A DNA stretch of 64,000 nt from Anthonomus grandis grandis. Lineage: Eukaryota; Arthropoda; Insecta; Coleoptera; Curculionidae. A program made the translations under genes and the position numbers. Each line of letters starts with the position of its first letter. The first letter of the stretch is position 1. Of this stretch, positions 45,985-59,269 are shown piece after piece. The stretch covers positions 14,293,644 to 14,357,643 of the forward strand of contig NC_065548.1 in assembly GCF_022605725.1 (NCBI RefSeq), given 5' to 3'. The notes beneath the pieces were generated by a model, which did not search any database, was not told where the DNA came from, and saw nothing but the letters and a program-made list of their open reading frames with translations.

Positions 45985-47090
45985 TTTGTCTTGCCAATGT
46001 CTCTCCATTTTTACCAGTCTCGTCAAAATAGCCTATTATTTGCTCGGGTTGTTACTTAGGTTCATAGTATTTTCTTAATATTCAATTGTTCTAATATTGA
46101 CATATTTGTTCTGCGAGCTGGCCAAGGAATTCTGAGCCTACGTCTCCATCGAAACATTTATGCTCTTTTTGTCAGTTTCCAGAGTCCAACACTCCCCCGC
46201 ATAAAGGAAAATTTATATTATTTATTTCCGTTAGTTGGTTTTGGTTGTTGCCTCTATCTATTGCCATGAACCTTGTCCTTGTTCTGTTTGTTTTGAGATC
46301 TACCTCTATGTTATGTTTTCTATTGTATCTAGTAGCTTCTCTTCAGACTAAGCGAAACTTGTTGTGTCATCTGCATATCTCAGATTGAAAATCTTCCTTC
46401 CGCCAATAGTGATACCGCTATTCCATCTATCAGTGGCCTTTCGCATAATCCATTCGCTGTATATATGAATTTGCCACAATTTCCTCCAATTTACCAGATC
46501 AAAGGCTTTGATATAATCGATAAAGCACATGCATGTCGTGATATTAAATTCTCAAAATTTTTCTGTGATCTGTCTAATGTTCAATATTTATTCTAGTATA
46601 ATACAGTATAATACAGTATCTAGTGCCGCGCCCTGGGACTAAACCTGCTTGTCTTCTGGAATTTCAGGTAGTAGAAGTGGTTTTATCCTTACTAGTATTT
46701 TTTATAAGATGATTTTACTATAATATGTTATTTAGTTATATTGTACAGTAGTAGCTGCATAAGTCCCTTGCTCCTTTTTTTTGAAGTGGAATATATCTTG
46801 ATCTTGTCCAGTGAGAGAGCTGGTGCATTATATCCTTTCCGATGTCACCTAGAGCCCAAATAATTTTAATGGGTATATTATTTGTACCAGTGGCTTTATG
46901 GCCTTCGTCTTCTTATTCCTATTTGAAGTTCACTTCTAAGTATGTAAGTTTCTTTTTCAAAACTGTGTTTCACTTGTGTTGGTGATTCCTCCGCATCCTC
47001 CTCCGTCATCAGATTTTCGCAGTTTACCTCCATCTATTCAATTTATCTATTGTTTAGCTGTGAGTAGGACCCCTTTCTCATCTTTGATGG
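45985..47090 (-). pseudogene. LINE reverse transcriptase relic (RTE/CR1-like)
   Basis: Read from 47,080 downward: an EIELALKKLKNGKSPG-type region is eroded. IYSTSKKGARDLCSYYCTI matches the PIPKKGD-C-NYRTI block. EFQKTSRFSPRAR matches QAGFRPGRGTRD, then comes CFIDYIKAFDLVN. After a gap, SGITIGGRKIFNLRYADDTTSFA (46,348-46,420) holds the YADD catalytic pair. Further frames reach about 45,990. There are many stops and shifts. The YADD motif survives but the protein does not. Confidence 0.75.
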
Positions 47091-50000
47091 CATTATAGTT
47101 TGGTGCGAAGGAACAATTTATCCGCTTCATTATCTTAAACATCTCTTAAGTTTGTTTTTGTGTTCCTTATTCCTTTGCATAATTGATTCAGGTGGTTGTT
47201 TTTGCTTTTTTGATAGAGATCTCAATATTCAGTGCTAAGGCCTCTCTTTCAATCTCATAATCTAGTCCAGATCAAACAATATCGGCATTACAAAATGTCT
47301 TAAGTAGGTTTAACTTTTTAAAATCTTGTTCATTGTGTTCCTTTTCTAATTTTATCTCAGCATTTTAATAATTTCCGAACAAAATTGAAGGGCAAATAAA
47401 AAAGAATAAAATTTAAAGCTGCTTGCTAACCGTTGCAACTAATTATTAACTCGAACGAATCTAAGAACAAATCGTTGATCTAAGATTCTGACAAGCTCAA
47501 TAGAAGTGACAACAAAAACACCAAATTAACCGTTTTTGAGGGCTACTTTTTGAGATGGAGCGTAGTTAGGATTGGGCTTTAAGTACAAAAACAATTGGCA
47601 TTAATTAATAAATTTTATTTTCTAAATTATCCATATTACACCATTTAAACAACATCAAGAAAATTATTTTTGCAAAAAAATTATCTAACTATTCACATTT
47701 AAAATTAATTTATTTTTGACAATTTTTATTTTTTTTTGATATTCAAATTATTTATTAAAGCGTTTTTTTTAAAGGTATCTTACAAGGTGTTATTGCTGCT
47801 TTACACTCTAAATTTGGTCGAATATTCTAAAATAACAATAAATCTTATTGTAAGTGGACATGTTTTTACTAAAAGGAGTCTTACATACTATACTTTTATG
47901 CTTGCAAACCCAAAAAATGGTAGAAAAAAATCTTAAAAATATCACTTATCTTCTATAATTCAAGCCAGACTTTTTATTAGAAAAGCTTTTTGGAAACCTA
48001 TTTAACAATAAATCTGATTACTAACAAAATTATAAAATATTTCCTACATCGAAATAATTATTTGCAATAATATAAAGTGTGGCCTACCGAAAACGTATCG
48101 CAAGGCATAACTTCCAGGAGACCAACTTTTGACTTAAAAACAATATAAAAATATTTTAAAATCTAAAATGCGGTATCTCACAATACCTTAATTAATGCAA
48201 TAAATTCCATTTTAAATACGATACGGAATGTTCGGTAATGAAAAAATTTCTGGCAGTTTTGCCTTACAATAAGTTATTCGTAGCCCACCCGGTATGCGAG
48301 TTAATCGCATTAAAGCTATAAAAGATGAACTATACACATTTTTGAAAGCCCTTCTTGTGGAGATTTTTAACTTGATAAGAATTAGTTGGTGCCCCTAATC
48401 TTATAAATAAAGTTTAAACAGAATTATAGTACAATATGTACAGAAAATCATTGATTTAATAATTTAAGGTTAATACAGTAACTTATTCAATTAATGAATA
48501 TATTAAGATCAAAAATGTGATAAACTATGGTTCCATTAATTAAAACTAACAAGTGTTCTTAAATTAAATTAAATTTTTTTGACTCATTGATAAAAGGTAA
48601 TACATTCGGAACTAAATCGATCGAATATGCAATGCCATAATACCCAATAATTGTAAAATTTGTTAGCATGCTTCGTTGGATAGAGGATGTATAAATATTT
48701 TCTGGGTATTTCAGAGAATTTTGGGTTATATGAATAATCTTATACGAGCATGTTGTGGTTTTTAAAAATTACCATTTTTATATACTTCTATTGTAAAAAT
48801 GGTTGAAAAGTTTGATCTAATTTTTAATGCAATTAAATTTAAAGATACTCCACCTGCAATACTTGTGTGATTAAAAATATAAGACTTGTTTTGATCAATA
48901 TTGCTTATTCCTTATTATATTTTATCTAAAAAAATATTATTTAATACAACAAAAATCAGAGAGTCATGGCGCACAATGGGCTTACTAAGGCCTAAGTTCA
49001 GTGGTGTTTGCACTACTCTCTGCAGTTACAGACACGAAAAAAGAATGTAACCAACAAATAATTGGTTGCAAGTGAAAAAAAATCATTTACTCTATAATTT
49101 TAAAGTCCCGATAAAATTTCTGCCGAATAATCTGAAAACAGAAACATAAATTGCATTATGAATGTCTATATTGAAAATAATCTTAATGCGACTAAAGTAA
49201 ACCATTACTGACCGATTATGAGTTGCCTCAAAATTAATATTTAAAAGTCTTACAGATCCTATTACAATTCGTTCTATCATTTAAACTTCTTGATCAAATG
49301 GCGAAAATTATGTGCAACATCTACAAATCAAAATATCGGATTTTCCTTGGGACTTTAAAGAGAAGTGTGGTTTGTAGATGATATTGTGGTGAGTTACAAT
49401 TGGGTACATTAAGATATCTTAATGCAATCAACAACTATTTTTCGTTACAATATGAAATGTTTGATATAAACACTATATAGAAAGATGTTAGAGTCCATGT
49501 CTCTTAGAGAGTTTACTCATATCTTGTTAAAAAAATACAGTTTTATGAAAACTTATACATAATTTGCTTATTTTTATTTTTTATCATTTGCAAGTATTAC
49601 AGCGAAAAGATCTAGTAAGATAGTAAGTTCATAAAACAACATTCATATTTTAAATTTAAATATAAAATGTTATATTAAACCATTAAAAATAATTATCAAA
49701 TTTGAGGTTCTGCTCGTCTTTTATAAAGTTTGACACCTCTTCAGTTCTCAGTAAGCTAGAACAAGATCAATCTTATGCCTGCTATCAAGATGAATGTCTC
49801 TGTGGGTCCAAAGTACTTCCCACTCTGCTTGACGAAGATAAGATTATCAATAATATTCAAGGAAAGTACAGTCAAAACTCTTAGAGTCATAAATGCAATG
49901 TATCCAAGTTTTGCAAAATTTCTCTTACCCTACTGTTGCAAACCTTGGCGTCCCTACCAAATGCCCCAGACCTAAATTGCGTATGATGGTGAGTGAAAAA

Positions 50001-50869
50001 CTGGTTAGTAAGTTGCCGTTTGCAAAATCTCATGTGATATCAGATTCCTAACTAGATATAGATGTTTGGATATTTTTCTACTAAGTTAGTCAATATGTTA
50101 ATCGCATTGAGGTTTATAGAGTTCGACTGTACTCCACTACTATCATTATTAGCCAGAGTATCCTTGATAGAAAAAACAACCCTGGGTGTCTTTGTTTTAT
50201 TAGGTAAGAATTTATTTACCATAACCATCTGTAAAATAAGTCTTTGAGGGTGGACTGTGCCAACATGAAATCCTTAAGAGAATCCCTCTGTCATGGATAG
50301 AAAGTGTGAAGTTTGCATTTGATTCTAGGGTTGTAAGATCATTAATATATCTTGAAAGTAGTACAAGAATGTAATAAAAGTTAACCCTAAGTAATATTTC
50401 TCCCCAATAACACCCCAGAACACTTGCTTACAGACTAAATCATATTTTCGTGATATAATCAGTTTTCTCATATTGGATTAGAATTTTATACTTTGACAAA
50501 AGTTGTATTGTTGGAATTTTTCAGAAGCCATGGTTTACACAAGTCAAACGCGTTACAAAATACAAAATAGATACACTAAGATATTAACTGTGATAAGAAA
50601 AGCAAAGAAATAATACGGAGCGGAGTAAATTTGGAAGCAAAAAACAGCAAAATCCTGAACCCTCCAAGTGCGTGAGTCATCTCCCAATTTTTTTCAAATG
50701 GGAATGAGGGTTAAATGATCCCCTGAGTACAATAAGTGGCTACATATTGCGACAAAATTTCTATTTATAACGAATAGAAAAACACATACCCAACACCTCC
50801 AGAAGGTTTTTTCTGAAAATTTAATAGGTGTATGCATTTGGACTTAAAAAATATCATAGAGAACAACCC
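47091..50869. other. Long AT-rich stretch, no gene seen
   Basis: About 3.8 kb without a recognisable exon, RNA gene or element. Short frames at 47736-47936, 49092-49280, 49702-49975 and 50062-50247 have no known motifs and biased composition. 49,690-49,980 is a little richer in GC and could be an eroded element. Confidence 0.5.
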
Positions 50870-51200
50870 TGTCTTCAATGAATAAGAACTGATTTCCAAC
50901 AAAACGGAGTCCCTTTGCGTTATTTATTAAATGTGCGCAATAATTTAAATCACACTTTTCCAGGATGCTGAAAGGGGTGCAATTAAGTGGCTTCCTCGGC
51001 CACCAGACTTAAGTACTCTGGATTTTTTGTCGGTATACATAAAAAGCAGTACTCGTTGGAAGTTCTGCAAACATGAATCATTGATGCATGTGACAAAGTG
51101 AAACCACAAATTTTCGACAACGATTTCCTGAACAACGAAGATATCCTGTGTTACTTATGAAGGTTGGCGAACAGCAGTTTCAGCATTTATTTGAGTTTTA
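50870..51200 (+). pseudogene. Mariner-like transposase relic, C-terminal half
   Basis: Translation reads FQQNGVPLRYLLNVRNNLNH (second Asp site, here Asn), then KGAIKWLPRPPDLSTLDF, the WPPRSPDL-PLDFF signature, and VYIKSSTRWK. Frames break at least twice. The N-terminal half is not recognised. Confidence 0.7.
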
Positions 51201-51374
51201 ATTCATTTTTAGTTAATCAAGATACCGTCTATTCATTTGACATCAAACGTATTCTTGGTGTTTTAAGCTCCATATTTTCCAAAAATTTGAAGAGATCTCC
51301 AAGAAGTAATCAGCAACGTATAGGGATGCTTGCTTTACTGTTTGCGTTAAATCTTGTTCTTCGACTTTGAGAAA

Positions 51375-53380
51375 AAATTCTTTCCAACCCTTGATTTAAC
51401 ACTCTCCGATTTTTAACTACATATAAAAAAACGCTCACACACACTAAAATTTAAATTAGGGAAGGCATTTTTTTTTAAATTGCGCCACTGCCCTAAGATG
51501 ACCTCAATGATTACTACTTATAGGCAACTTCTCTCTAGGCAAAAGTCTTGGGTAGCTTAGGCTATGAATTAAGGAAATATATTAGAACGGACTTTTTAAG
51601 ATAGTATGGCAAAGCGGTTACAATTGAAGAAATAAAGGACTTTGAGTATTTATTTAACTCCTTTATATCTCAAATATCCTTGCTCAAATTATTCCTTAAC
51701 AGATATATTTTTTTAAATTTTAACACGTTCGAGAAAAAAGATTTTTTAATTACAAAGTGAACACCGCGAAGCTCATTTATTTGATTAATTAAAGTTATTT
51801 CGTTTTTACGTAAAGTATCTCAAGTGGCGGCTTCTAAATTTTACAACTAAAGTTTTGTCAAAGCAAAATCAACGTTTTTTATATTCTTATGCAGAATCTA
51901 ATAAATTCAAAATAATTTACTCTTAAGTTCTTCTTCTATTTAAGCAAAAGATTAAAATTTTTGACAAATCTATTTTGTCTACAATCGATCGTTTTAATTT
52001 TGGAATTGGGAGGACCATCACCTTATATTGTAATCGACTAAAGTGGAAAAAGGATATTTACTGTAAACTATATGTATTTGTTAATTAAAAAAATCATAAG
52101 TGAATAATATTTTAATGTCCTTTAATAAACGGTAACGGAACGATCTGTGGAATAACCGGATCAGCTTGAAACTGATCCGTGTCCGCCTGTCAGCTAACGT
52201 CCACTTCTATAGTAAACGAATGGGCGTGGGTTAATGCACTCCACAGTGGTGATCTGAAATATAGTAAAACATTATTAGTATAAATATTTACCGAAAAATC
52301 AAATATTATTAGCCATATACAAATGTTTACCGCAATTTTATAGAAATCAAATGTCAGTATTTATTATTTGGGTATTTATTTATTTCATCGTAAAAAAAAT
52401 ATTAAGAAACGTGATTCGCAGTAAATAAAAGACGCATCCTTTCTTTGCAGCAGATCAGAAACAACAACCTGGTGCAAATTTTTATTATCTCCCTTTTCTA
52501 AGCTGACTGTCAACTTTAAATTGCTTACGGTGATGTCAAGTTACCTTAATTTCATTAATATACATTAAATAATTTAACAAAATTTATATCTGCGATTTAT
52601 TGGGCTTACATGGAAGACAATAGCTGGGTATGTACATTTTTACGCAAGGCTCTAAAATTGCTTCTTAAGCATTACAAAAATATGAAAAATTTAATATCAA
52701 AGCTTTAATTTTTGTGTGTTTCATTTTTGTTTCTACTATTTAATCTACCACCAATGTATAAAAAAGCCAAAGCTCATGTCGTAATAGATAGGTTAGTGAA
52801 ATTCAGTTTTCAATATGTAATCTGTAAGACTATAGTCCTTAAAAATAGTAAAGCAAATTCTTATAAAAATATATCGAAAAATATCAAATTTCAGTAAATA
52901 CTTTGTAAACCTAGTTTAATGAAAAGTATGCACGTCTATAAGATCCGTACCATCAACAAAAACAAAATGATTTTGTTTTTCTAGAATATAGGTAAAGTTC
53001 TAAAAATAATCAAGTTGCTTACTCAGAAAATTCCGAACTTCGAAAACAATATTCAATATTCCATTGGGTAAATACTTACATATATTTTTAAGAAAATTTT
53101 GCGTTAAGTTTAACCGACCTATATTATTGTAATAAGTTCAAGATTTCTATTTAAATTTATATAATGGCATATTGCCCTCTTCCATAAATTTTTAGCTAGC
53201 TAGAGTCGGTTGGAGACTTTTCCCTGAGCCAGTGGAACATGCAAATCAAAAACCGATATGATAAAGAGTTAAAGAGACAGATTTAGGAACCATTTTTTTA
53301 ACTTTAATATTTAAATAAAAAAAGAATCGAATCAATGAGGGTTGCAGTACTACAGGGTTATCCATTTTATGCTTGGGAAA
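51375..53380. other. AT-rich DNA with a short GC-rich insert
   Basis: No gene is seen. 52,130-52,250 is clearly richer in GC than its surroundings and holds the hairpin GGATCAG-CTTGAAA-CTGATCC (52,159-52,179). The 60-codon frames here carry no motifs. Confidence 0.45.
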
Positions 53381-53399
53381 GTAAAGTTAAATAAAACAC

Positions 53400-53700
53400 A
53401 CAAGATATTCAGATGGAGACGAAATTTTTATTTTGTTTTAAAGACTGAATCATTCCCTTATATGTGAAACACAATATCATTTAAATGTCCACCGCGGGAC
53501 CTCTGACAAACTTCAATCCTAAAAAAAAAATTTCAATCACTTTTTGGCACATTTCAGGTGATATCTCGGCTAGAACTTCACGAATGTTGGCTTAAGGTTG
53601 TTGAAGAGTTTGAGGGTTATTGGCGTAGACACGATCTTTCGCATAGCCCCACAAAAAAATCCAAAGGTGTTTTTGTGCATCGAATGTGTCAATTCACACC
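53400..53700 (-). pseudogene. Mariner-like transposase relic, C-terminus
   Basis: The minus-strand translation gives TPLDFFV, WGYAKDRVYANNPQTLQQ, ANIREVLAEISPEMCQKVI and CQRSRGGHLNDI. This is the C-terminal tail of a Tc1/mariner transposase of a different subgroup from the FEHL-ending ones. There is one frameshift inside DFFVWGY. Confidence 0.7.
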
Positions 53701-53879
53701 TTAACAAGCGATAAAAAAACTACAACTGGATAGTTAGAATATCTCAGGAATAGATAAGATACATAGATAACATATTGCAACTAGAACAGGTCTAGAAGAA
53801 AATGTATATGTATGGCTATGATTAGCTTAAATCTATAATAATAAATTACGAAATTTCACACTTTCTACCTTAAGTTAGT

Positions 53880-55130
53880 GTAAAAATCTTCCATGCTTTA
53901 AGGTTCTAGCTGTCATAAGAATTTGTAGAAGCTCTTTTTAAACTCTTGGAAGTTGGTAATTCCCTTCAATTTCCTTGACAAATGGTTGCATAATTTTAAT
54001 ACAAGAATAAAGGCAATTTTTTGCCATTGTAAGACGATGCATAGGAATATTGTACAAGATACTTAGACCCCGAGTACTATGGTCATGGCTTAGAAATGTG
54101 TTAAATATTTGACAATTTCGTTTTATGAATAAATTTCTTTCGAATTGATATGACAGGTAAAGCAAGAAAATTATTTGATTTAAAAATACCTCTGCAGCTA
54201 CACAGTGGATACATTTTTGTTATTATCCTTAAGCAATTTTTAATTTTTAAAAATTGTTTTTAGATTTGAGGGACTTCTCCAAAATATAAATCCGTATTTT
54301 AGGTGTGAGTAAAATATGCAAGTCGTTAGTATCAATTTTTTATTATTAAGCCTGTTTTGTAAATAAAGGATATGATTTTCAAAATTTAAGTTTTCATCAC
54401 AAAATATGCCTAATAGTTTACAGCTATTGCTAGCAAGAATATGGCAATTTTACACTGTAATGCTATTAGGCATATCATTTTTATTTGTCTTGAAAAAAAA
54501 TACAATTAGTTTTTTAAAAATGTATGCTCATCCTACAGGTGAACCAGTTTTCGAAATATTTAAAATGGTACTTTTATGAAATAGGAAGGTAGTTAGTACT
54601 AGACTCTGAGTGCCAAATAACACTTGGGGGAATACTTTGTTCGGAAATTTGCATCCCTGAGAAAACTTCTTTTGGAATGTTTTTAATTTTAACAACTTGA
54701 GTCTTGCCTTTTAATTAAGATTTATACGCCTTGTCTCTTATACCATTGCATTTTTTTAATAATACATATGATTTAGGCTGTCAAATGCCTTAAAGAGGTT
54801 CATTCCACAAAATTCCCGCTTTAAAGTATTCCACACTCGTTCAATAAAATCCTGTATAGCAGTGTCAATGGACAGAAACTAGCCAGTCTGTTATACTTTC
54901 CTTTTCCAAAATTTTTTTAGAAAGATGATTGCAAGCCTGTAATTTGATAAGAGCTCTTTATCACTTTTTTTTCAAAACTGATATTACAATAGATTTTTTT
55001 AAATTAGAAGGGAACTTCATACATTCAAGAGAAACATTCATTAGGTGGGAAATTGGTATAGATATATTGTGAATGAATTTTTTAAAGTCCTAAGGTCATT
55101 ACTCCAGAGTTATCCTACGAAAACTCTATA
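53880..55130 (-). pseudogene. Decayed LINE, minus strand
   Basis: From 55,130 downward: a QTG-FLSIDTAIQDFIERV-like region and FKAFDSLNH (54,790-54,900) mark the middle of a reverse transcriptase. LNFENHILYLQNRLN and LKYGFIFWRSPSNLKTIFKN (about 54,240-54,400) are the post-palm block. HRLTMAKNCLYSCIKIM… FVKEIEG (53,938-54,165) is the C-terminal tail. The catalytic block between is eroded. Order and orientation are consistent with one insertion. Confidence 0.75.
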
Positions 55131-56449
55131 TTATTAAAATAAATACACATTCTTGGCATAGAATACCAAAATATTGATCTTTGAAATACCTCCAGACTAA
55201 ACTTCTGTATGGGGTAAACTATGTTATAGAATTAAAAATATTTTTTATACAGTCATAGATTTTCTAAAAGTTTCTAAGAAAATAATTTGGAACGGTCATT
55301 AGCATAATGTCAACTGATTAACTGATTACTGGATTTCAATTGCAGAGCAAAAATAAAACAAAAAATAGAACATTTGTTTAAATTCTAATTTAATAAATAA
55401 TTAACTCACTTGCCTAGATCTTGTATATTATTTTATGTTTTAATAATAAGACTCAAAATATTTTTACATTTACTAAGTATGGGAGCAGTACCAGGGTTAA
55501 AAATAATGAAATTAATATAAACCCTTGAAATAGTAATTAAACAGACTAACTGAATTAAAAAATAATTTAATAAAGTATCTATGAGCAAAAATAAGTGCCT
55601 GATGATACTAAGAACATGAAACGTCGAACAAAGAAAAATTTTGTATTATCAATATTTTCTCCCTCAACTATAACTCGATGGTTATTATCGCTTACACTTA
55701 TTCAGAAATACCTCTCCAAGGAACGAGATAAATTACATTACCTAAATACGACGAGGACACCCACCCTTACTTAATTTGGTTAAGTTTAATCAGAGGATTA
55801 AGATCTTAATTTTTAGGGCTTTTGAGAGCTATATAAAAAAAATTAATAAAAGTTTTATTTATGGGCAAATTTTAAGTCTCTTAAGATAAAAATTATTTTT
55901 CGGAACGGAACGTACAAAGCCCAGTTTTTTCAGTAAATTGTGTAATCTCATTATTTCATTCGGATCTGGGTGTCTCATACAGGTTACGTTAAATTAAGCA
56001 AATAAGGTAAAGTTAAGCCAGCTTTTGTTGAATTTTAAGGAACCTATAATTTTAATGTATTTTTGGACAAACTTACAAAATCCAATTTCTCGTTGGCATT
56101 TTAAAGTACTACATTAAGTTCTTCTTATATCAGATGTGTCATTTTAGAGAGCTCATTATCAATTTTAGTTATTTAAAAACCGAGAAAGAACTGAAGAAAG
56201 TATAATATTATCTTGTATCCGATGATTTAATGTCTTAAGTAAATCAGTCTTATTTTAGTGAGTTAAATGAACACATTTTTTTTAAAGCATGCACATTTGA
56301 TGACACACAAATAAGTTCAATTTAGAGAAAGCTTTTATTAGACACAAAAGTATATATTTTAATAGTTAAAGTCTCCCTGGAAAATTTACCATAATATTTT
56401 AAGTAATATAAACTCGCCTTTCAGAACATACGTCAGGCTTAGGTTCCTG
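55131..56449. other. AT-rich DNA with a Penelope-like scrap
   Basis: No gene is seen. A hammerhead-like core lies at 55,599-55,626 and is listed separately. The remainder lacks recognisable structure and may include the 3' UTR of the minus-strand exon that follows. Confidence 0.45.
55599..55626 (+). ncRNA. Degenerate hammerhead-like motif
   Basis: CTGATGA (55599-55605), 12 bases, then GAAAC-GTC-G (55618-55626). The core letters are intact, but the 12 intervening bases form no clear stem II. The downstream sequence resembles that of the copy at 40.4 kb. Inferred Penelope-like remnant. Confidence 0.4.
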
Positions 56450-56619
56450 CTATCTTTCTTGCTCAATAGGGTTCTTATCACCCTCAGGAGTCATCATCTC
56501 TACAACGGTTTGATCCACCTCCGGCTCAGATCGTTCTTCTATGACCGTATCCAGCTCTAATGACGGGAATCCTCGACTCATCGCTCGTTCTGACCTGAGG
56601 CTAATTGCTTTGGAACGAC
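56450..56619 (-). CDS. Terminal coding exon of an unidentified gene
   Basis: On the minus strand an acceptor (TTTTTTGTCAACAG) opens an exon with 56 codons to a TAG at 56450-56452. Its base composition is near 50 percent GC, unlike its surroundings. The peptide begins RSKAISLRSERAMSRGFPSL and continues with an acidic tail (DTVIEERSEPEVDQ… MTPEGDKNPIEQER). It looks like the cytoplasmic C-terminal tail of a larger protein, but I do not recognise the family. The preceding exon may be the 35-base one at 58258-58292, which joins in phase. No other exon was found to the right edge. Another frame closes early, so I prefer this one. Confidence 0.5.
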
Positions 56620-56639
56620 CTGTTGACAAAAAATATAAT

Positions 56640-58250
56640 TAACAAGATATTTCTATAATTTAGGATACATTTTTGTTTATATTTTTTTACAGCTTTCCTT
56701 TTATAAGTCATCACACTAAAAAAAACTTTTTTATATTTCATTATTAGATGCAGATTTACAAGATAAATTTATTATAAAGATCCTTGATAAAATTTGCCTT
56801 CGAATAACAAGATGATATGATAAATTTTCGACATTTTTAGAAGTACAAACAATACCATTTTAAATTGAAATTCCAAATTGGTTTTTCTCTCAGACAATAT
56901 TAAATTGGCTAAATTCCAAATTGATTAAATTCAATCGGTTTCGTGTTTTAATAAATTCAATGAAGTTGGATTTTTTTGACAGATATTAGTAAAATGCTAA
57001 ACAGTTAATAGAATTAGAAATATATGTACATACTTCCGATTCTTTAAAATTTGCATAGGAAACAATTAATTTTATGAGTCAAATAAGCATTACAGCAAAA
57101 TATGATATTTTTATGCTTATTTATCGATCCAAATGCACTTGCTTTATATTATCTAACTTTGTTTTACCAACCACGAAAATAGAACAATATTATTTAACTG
57201 CTCCTCTTTTTTTATTTTTGAAAAAGGCATAAAGAAGGCCTGCCAGTATGTAAAAAAAATCGATATCCTTCCATCCTAATCAAATTTTAATTTCTGTTAA
57301 AAACCGTGGGTAAAATTAATTTAAAGAAACGGAGACACAAATCGCAAAACTCTTCCTAAAACGTCTTAATCCAGTTTTGATTAAGAACTGAGGAGGATTT
57401 CAAACTATAAATTCAAACCGTTGTGACTGTTATAGGCAGATAAATTGTCGAACAAAGACACCGAGATCTACTTTAGGTTAGGGAATTACGATAGAGTTGG
57501 CTGGATATAGATTTTTTTAAAACGTAGTGAATATCTGCAAGTAATTTTTTTTGTCAAATATTTTTTTAGATTCTTGCACACAATTTAATGGAATCCTAAG
57601 TAAAGTACAACAATCCATTATAGAAATTTACTCACTGCTTTTATTTATAGCTTTTAAATTTTTTTGATTAAAACTTTCAATAAACGAATTGAGGCACTAC
57701 TATTATCTTGTGATGTAAAAGGTAAATGTAAAAAAGGCTCCTTGGAAAAAAAGTAACGCATAATAGTTTTGTTGTTCGAGAGCTGTATGACTCAGAATGT
57801 AAAGTCCAATATTCTTATGTCTTTTCTAATTAAAAGGGTAATGAATTATATTTTTTTAATTCTTTATATATTATTTAATAAGTTTAAACTTGTTCTATAG
57901 AAATTGACGGATTATAGTACAAGAACTTTGTAAACCTAGAAAAAAAACTCGATAAATGTAAAAAATATTGTACCGAGTGACGACGAAATCATTCGCTAGT
58001 GCGTTACTTATTTGTTTTTTGAAGTGAAAATTTAAAAACACATATTTTCTATAAAAAAAACAATTGAATATTAGTCCCGTTATACCGGAAATATACCGAT
58101 AGGTATAGGATAATTATTTAAGTCCTTGAATAGTTTTTTTATATCGAGGCTCTACAAAAATATTAACTTATATATTGAACTTTAGCATTTAAAAAAAATG
58201 AGCGGAAATAATTATCCTAATTAAACTTAAAATTATGAATCTAGATGAAT
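56640..58250 (-). other. Probable intron of the unidentified gene
   Basis: AT-rich, with no frame or repeat of note. It would be a 1.64-kb intron if the two flanking exons are joined. Confidence 0.35.
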
Positions 58251-58257
58251 TACTTAC

Positions 58258-58292
58258 AGATGTCCCATAATCTGCTTTGATCAAGCACGAAA
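58258..58292 (-). CDS. Candidate 35-base micro-exon of the same gene
   Basis: Between acceptor TTGAATTTTAG and donor GTAAGT on the minus strand. In the frame that joins the exon at 56.5 kb it reads FVLDQSRLWDI, then a split Cys codon into RSKAIS. The joint open frame and good splice sites support it. It is so short that chance cannot be excluded, and no upstream exon was found. Confidence 0.35.
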
Positions 58293-59269
58293 CTAAAATT
58301 CAACCAAAATAATACATTCTTACTCTAAGGTGTGTTGATTTGTGTTTAACTAGGTTGAAGTACTCGGGTGGTCCTAAAAGATTGCTACTGTAACTAAAGA
58401 AGCAAAAATAAAAAAAATAATGTACCATATATGAACTTTTAAAGGCTTATTTGGGAACGTAAGAATACCATTAAAATTGCTTAAAATATAATGCTTAATT
58501 AATTAATAAATATTGAAAAATAAATAAATCTTAAAACGAGAGATAATTTTTTTTAGTGCAGCTTGCGGGTATACCGTTATATAATGTAATAAACATTTGA
58601 CAAACATTATTTTAAATTTTCATGCAGTAAGTTACTATTAAATAGACCCTCGCATTTCAGGGTATCCTAGAAGTCGACCAAGCTAGTCAAAATCCAGTTT
58701 GAAAACCATTCGAAAAAATTTTCGTAATTAATCGTATTAATCACCTCTTTCTTTGAACTCAGAATAGCGTATATACAGAAAAAACAACAAAAATTTGTGT
58801 TTTGTAAAATTCTTTGTATTTTGTTTATGTATTAATTAAGTTAGATTAATTACGAAATTTTCAGGGCAGGGGAAAGAAATGAGCGTGAATTTGAAAATAA
58901 TGTAGAAATAATCTAAGCCAACTAAATGTTGAATGATGCAAAAGTCAACCTTTAGTTTTCTTATGATGCTGTATTGAATTCTTGCATTTTCAAATTCCTC
59001 TTTAGAAATGCTTTTCAACCATGTATAACATATTTATGTTTGGTAATTATAAATGAATAATTTAAAAAAAGATTTTATGGTAGCAGGCTTTGTTATTTCT
59101 CCCGAAATTCCCCATAGTGATATTTGTAGTCTGTTTTAATTACCTAGGGAACTGTCATAGTAGAATTTATCACCAGTGTCAAGTATGTGTAAGTAATTAA
59201 GAGTTTCAAAATAAATAACTTTTTTAAAATTATGAAAAATACGATATATTGCAGTGTGTTATTATCTGT
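58293..59269. other. AT-rich DNA, no gene seen
   Basis: A further possible minus-strand exon near 58,315-58,375 (NLLGPPEYFNLVKHKS in one frame) lies only about 31 bases from the micro-exon. That is too close for a normal intron, so it is not called. Confidence 0.4.

Noticed and set aside
58315..58375. Possible minus-strand exon reading NLLGPPEYFNLVKHKS
   Set aside because: Only about 31 bases separate it from the next candidate exon, too short for an intron, and reading through meets a stop.
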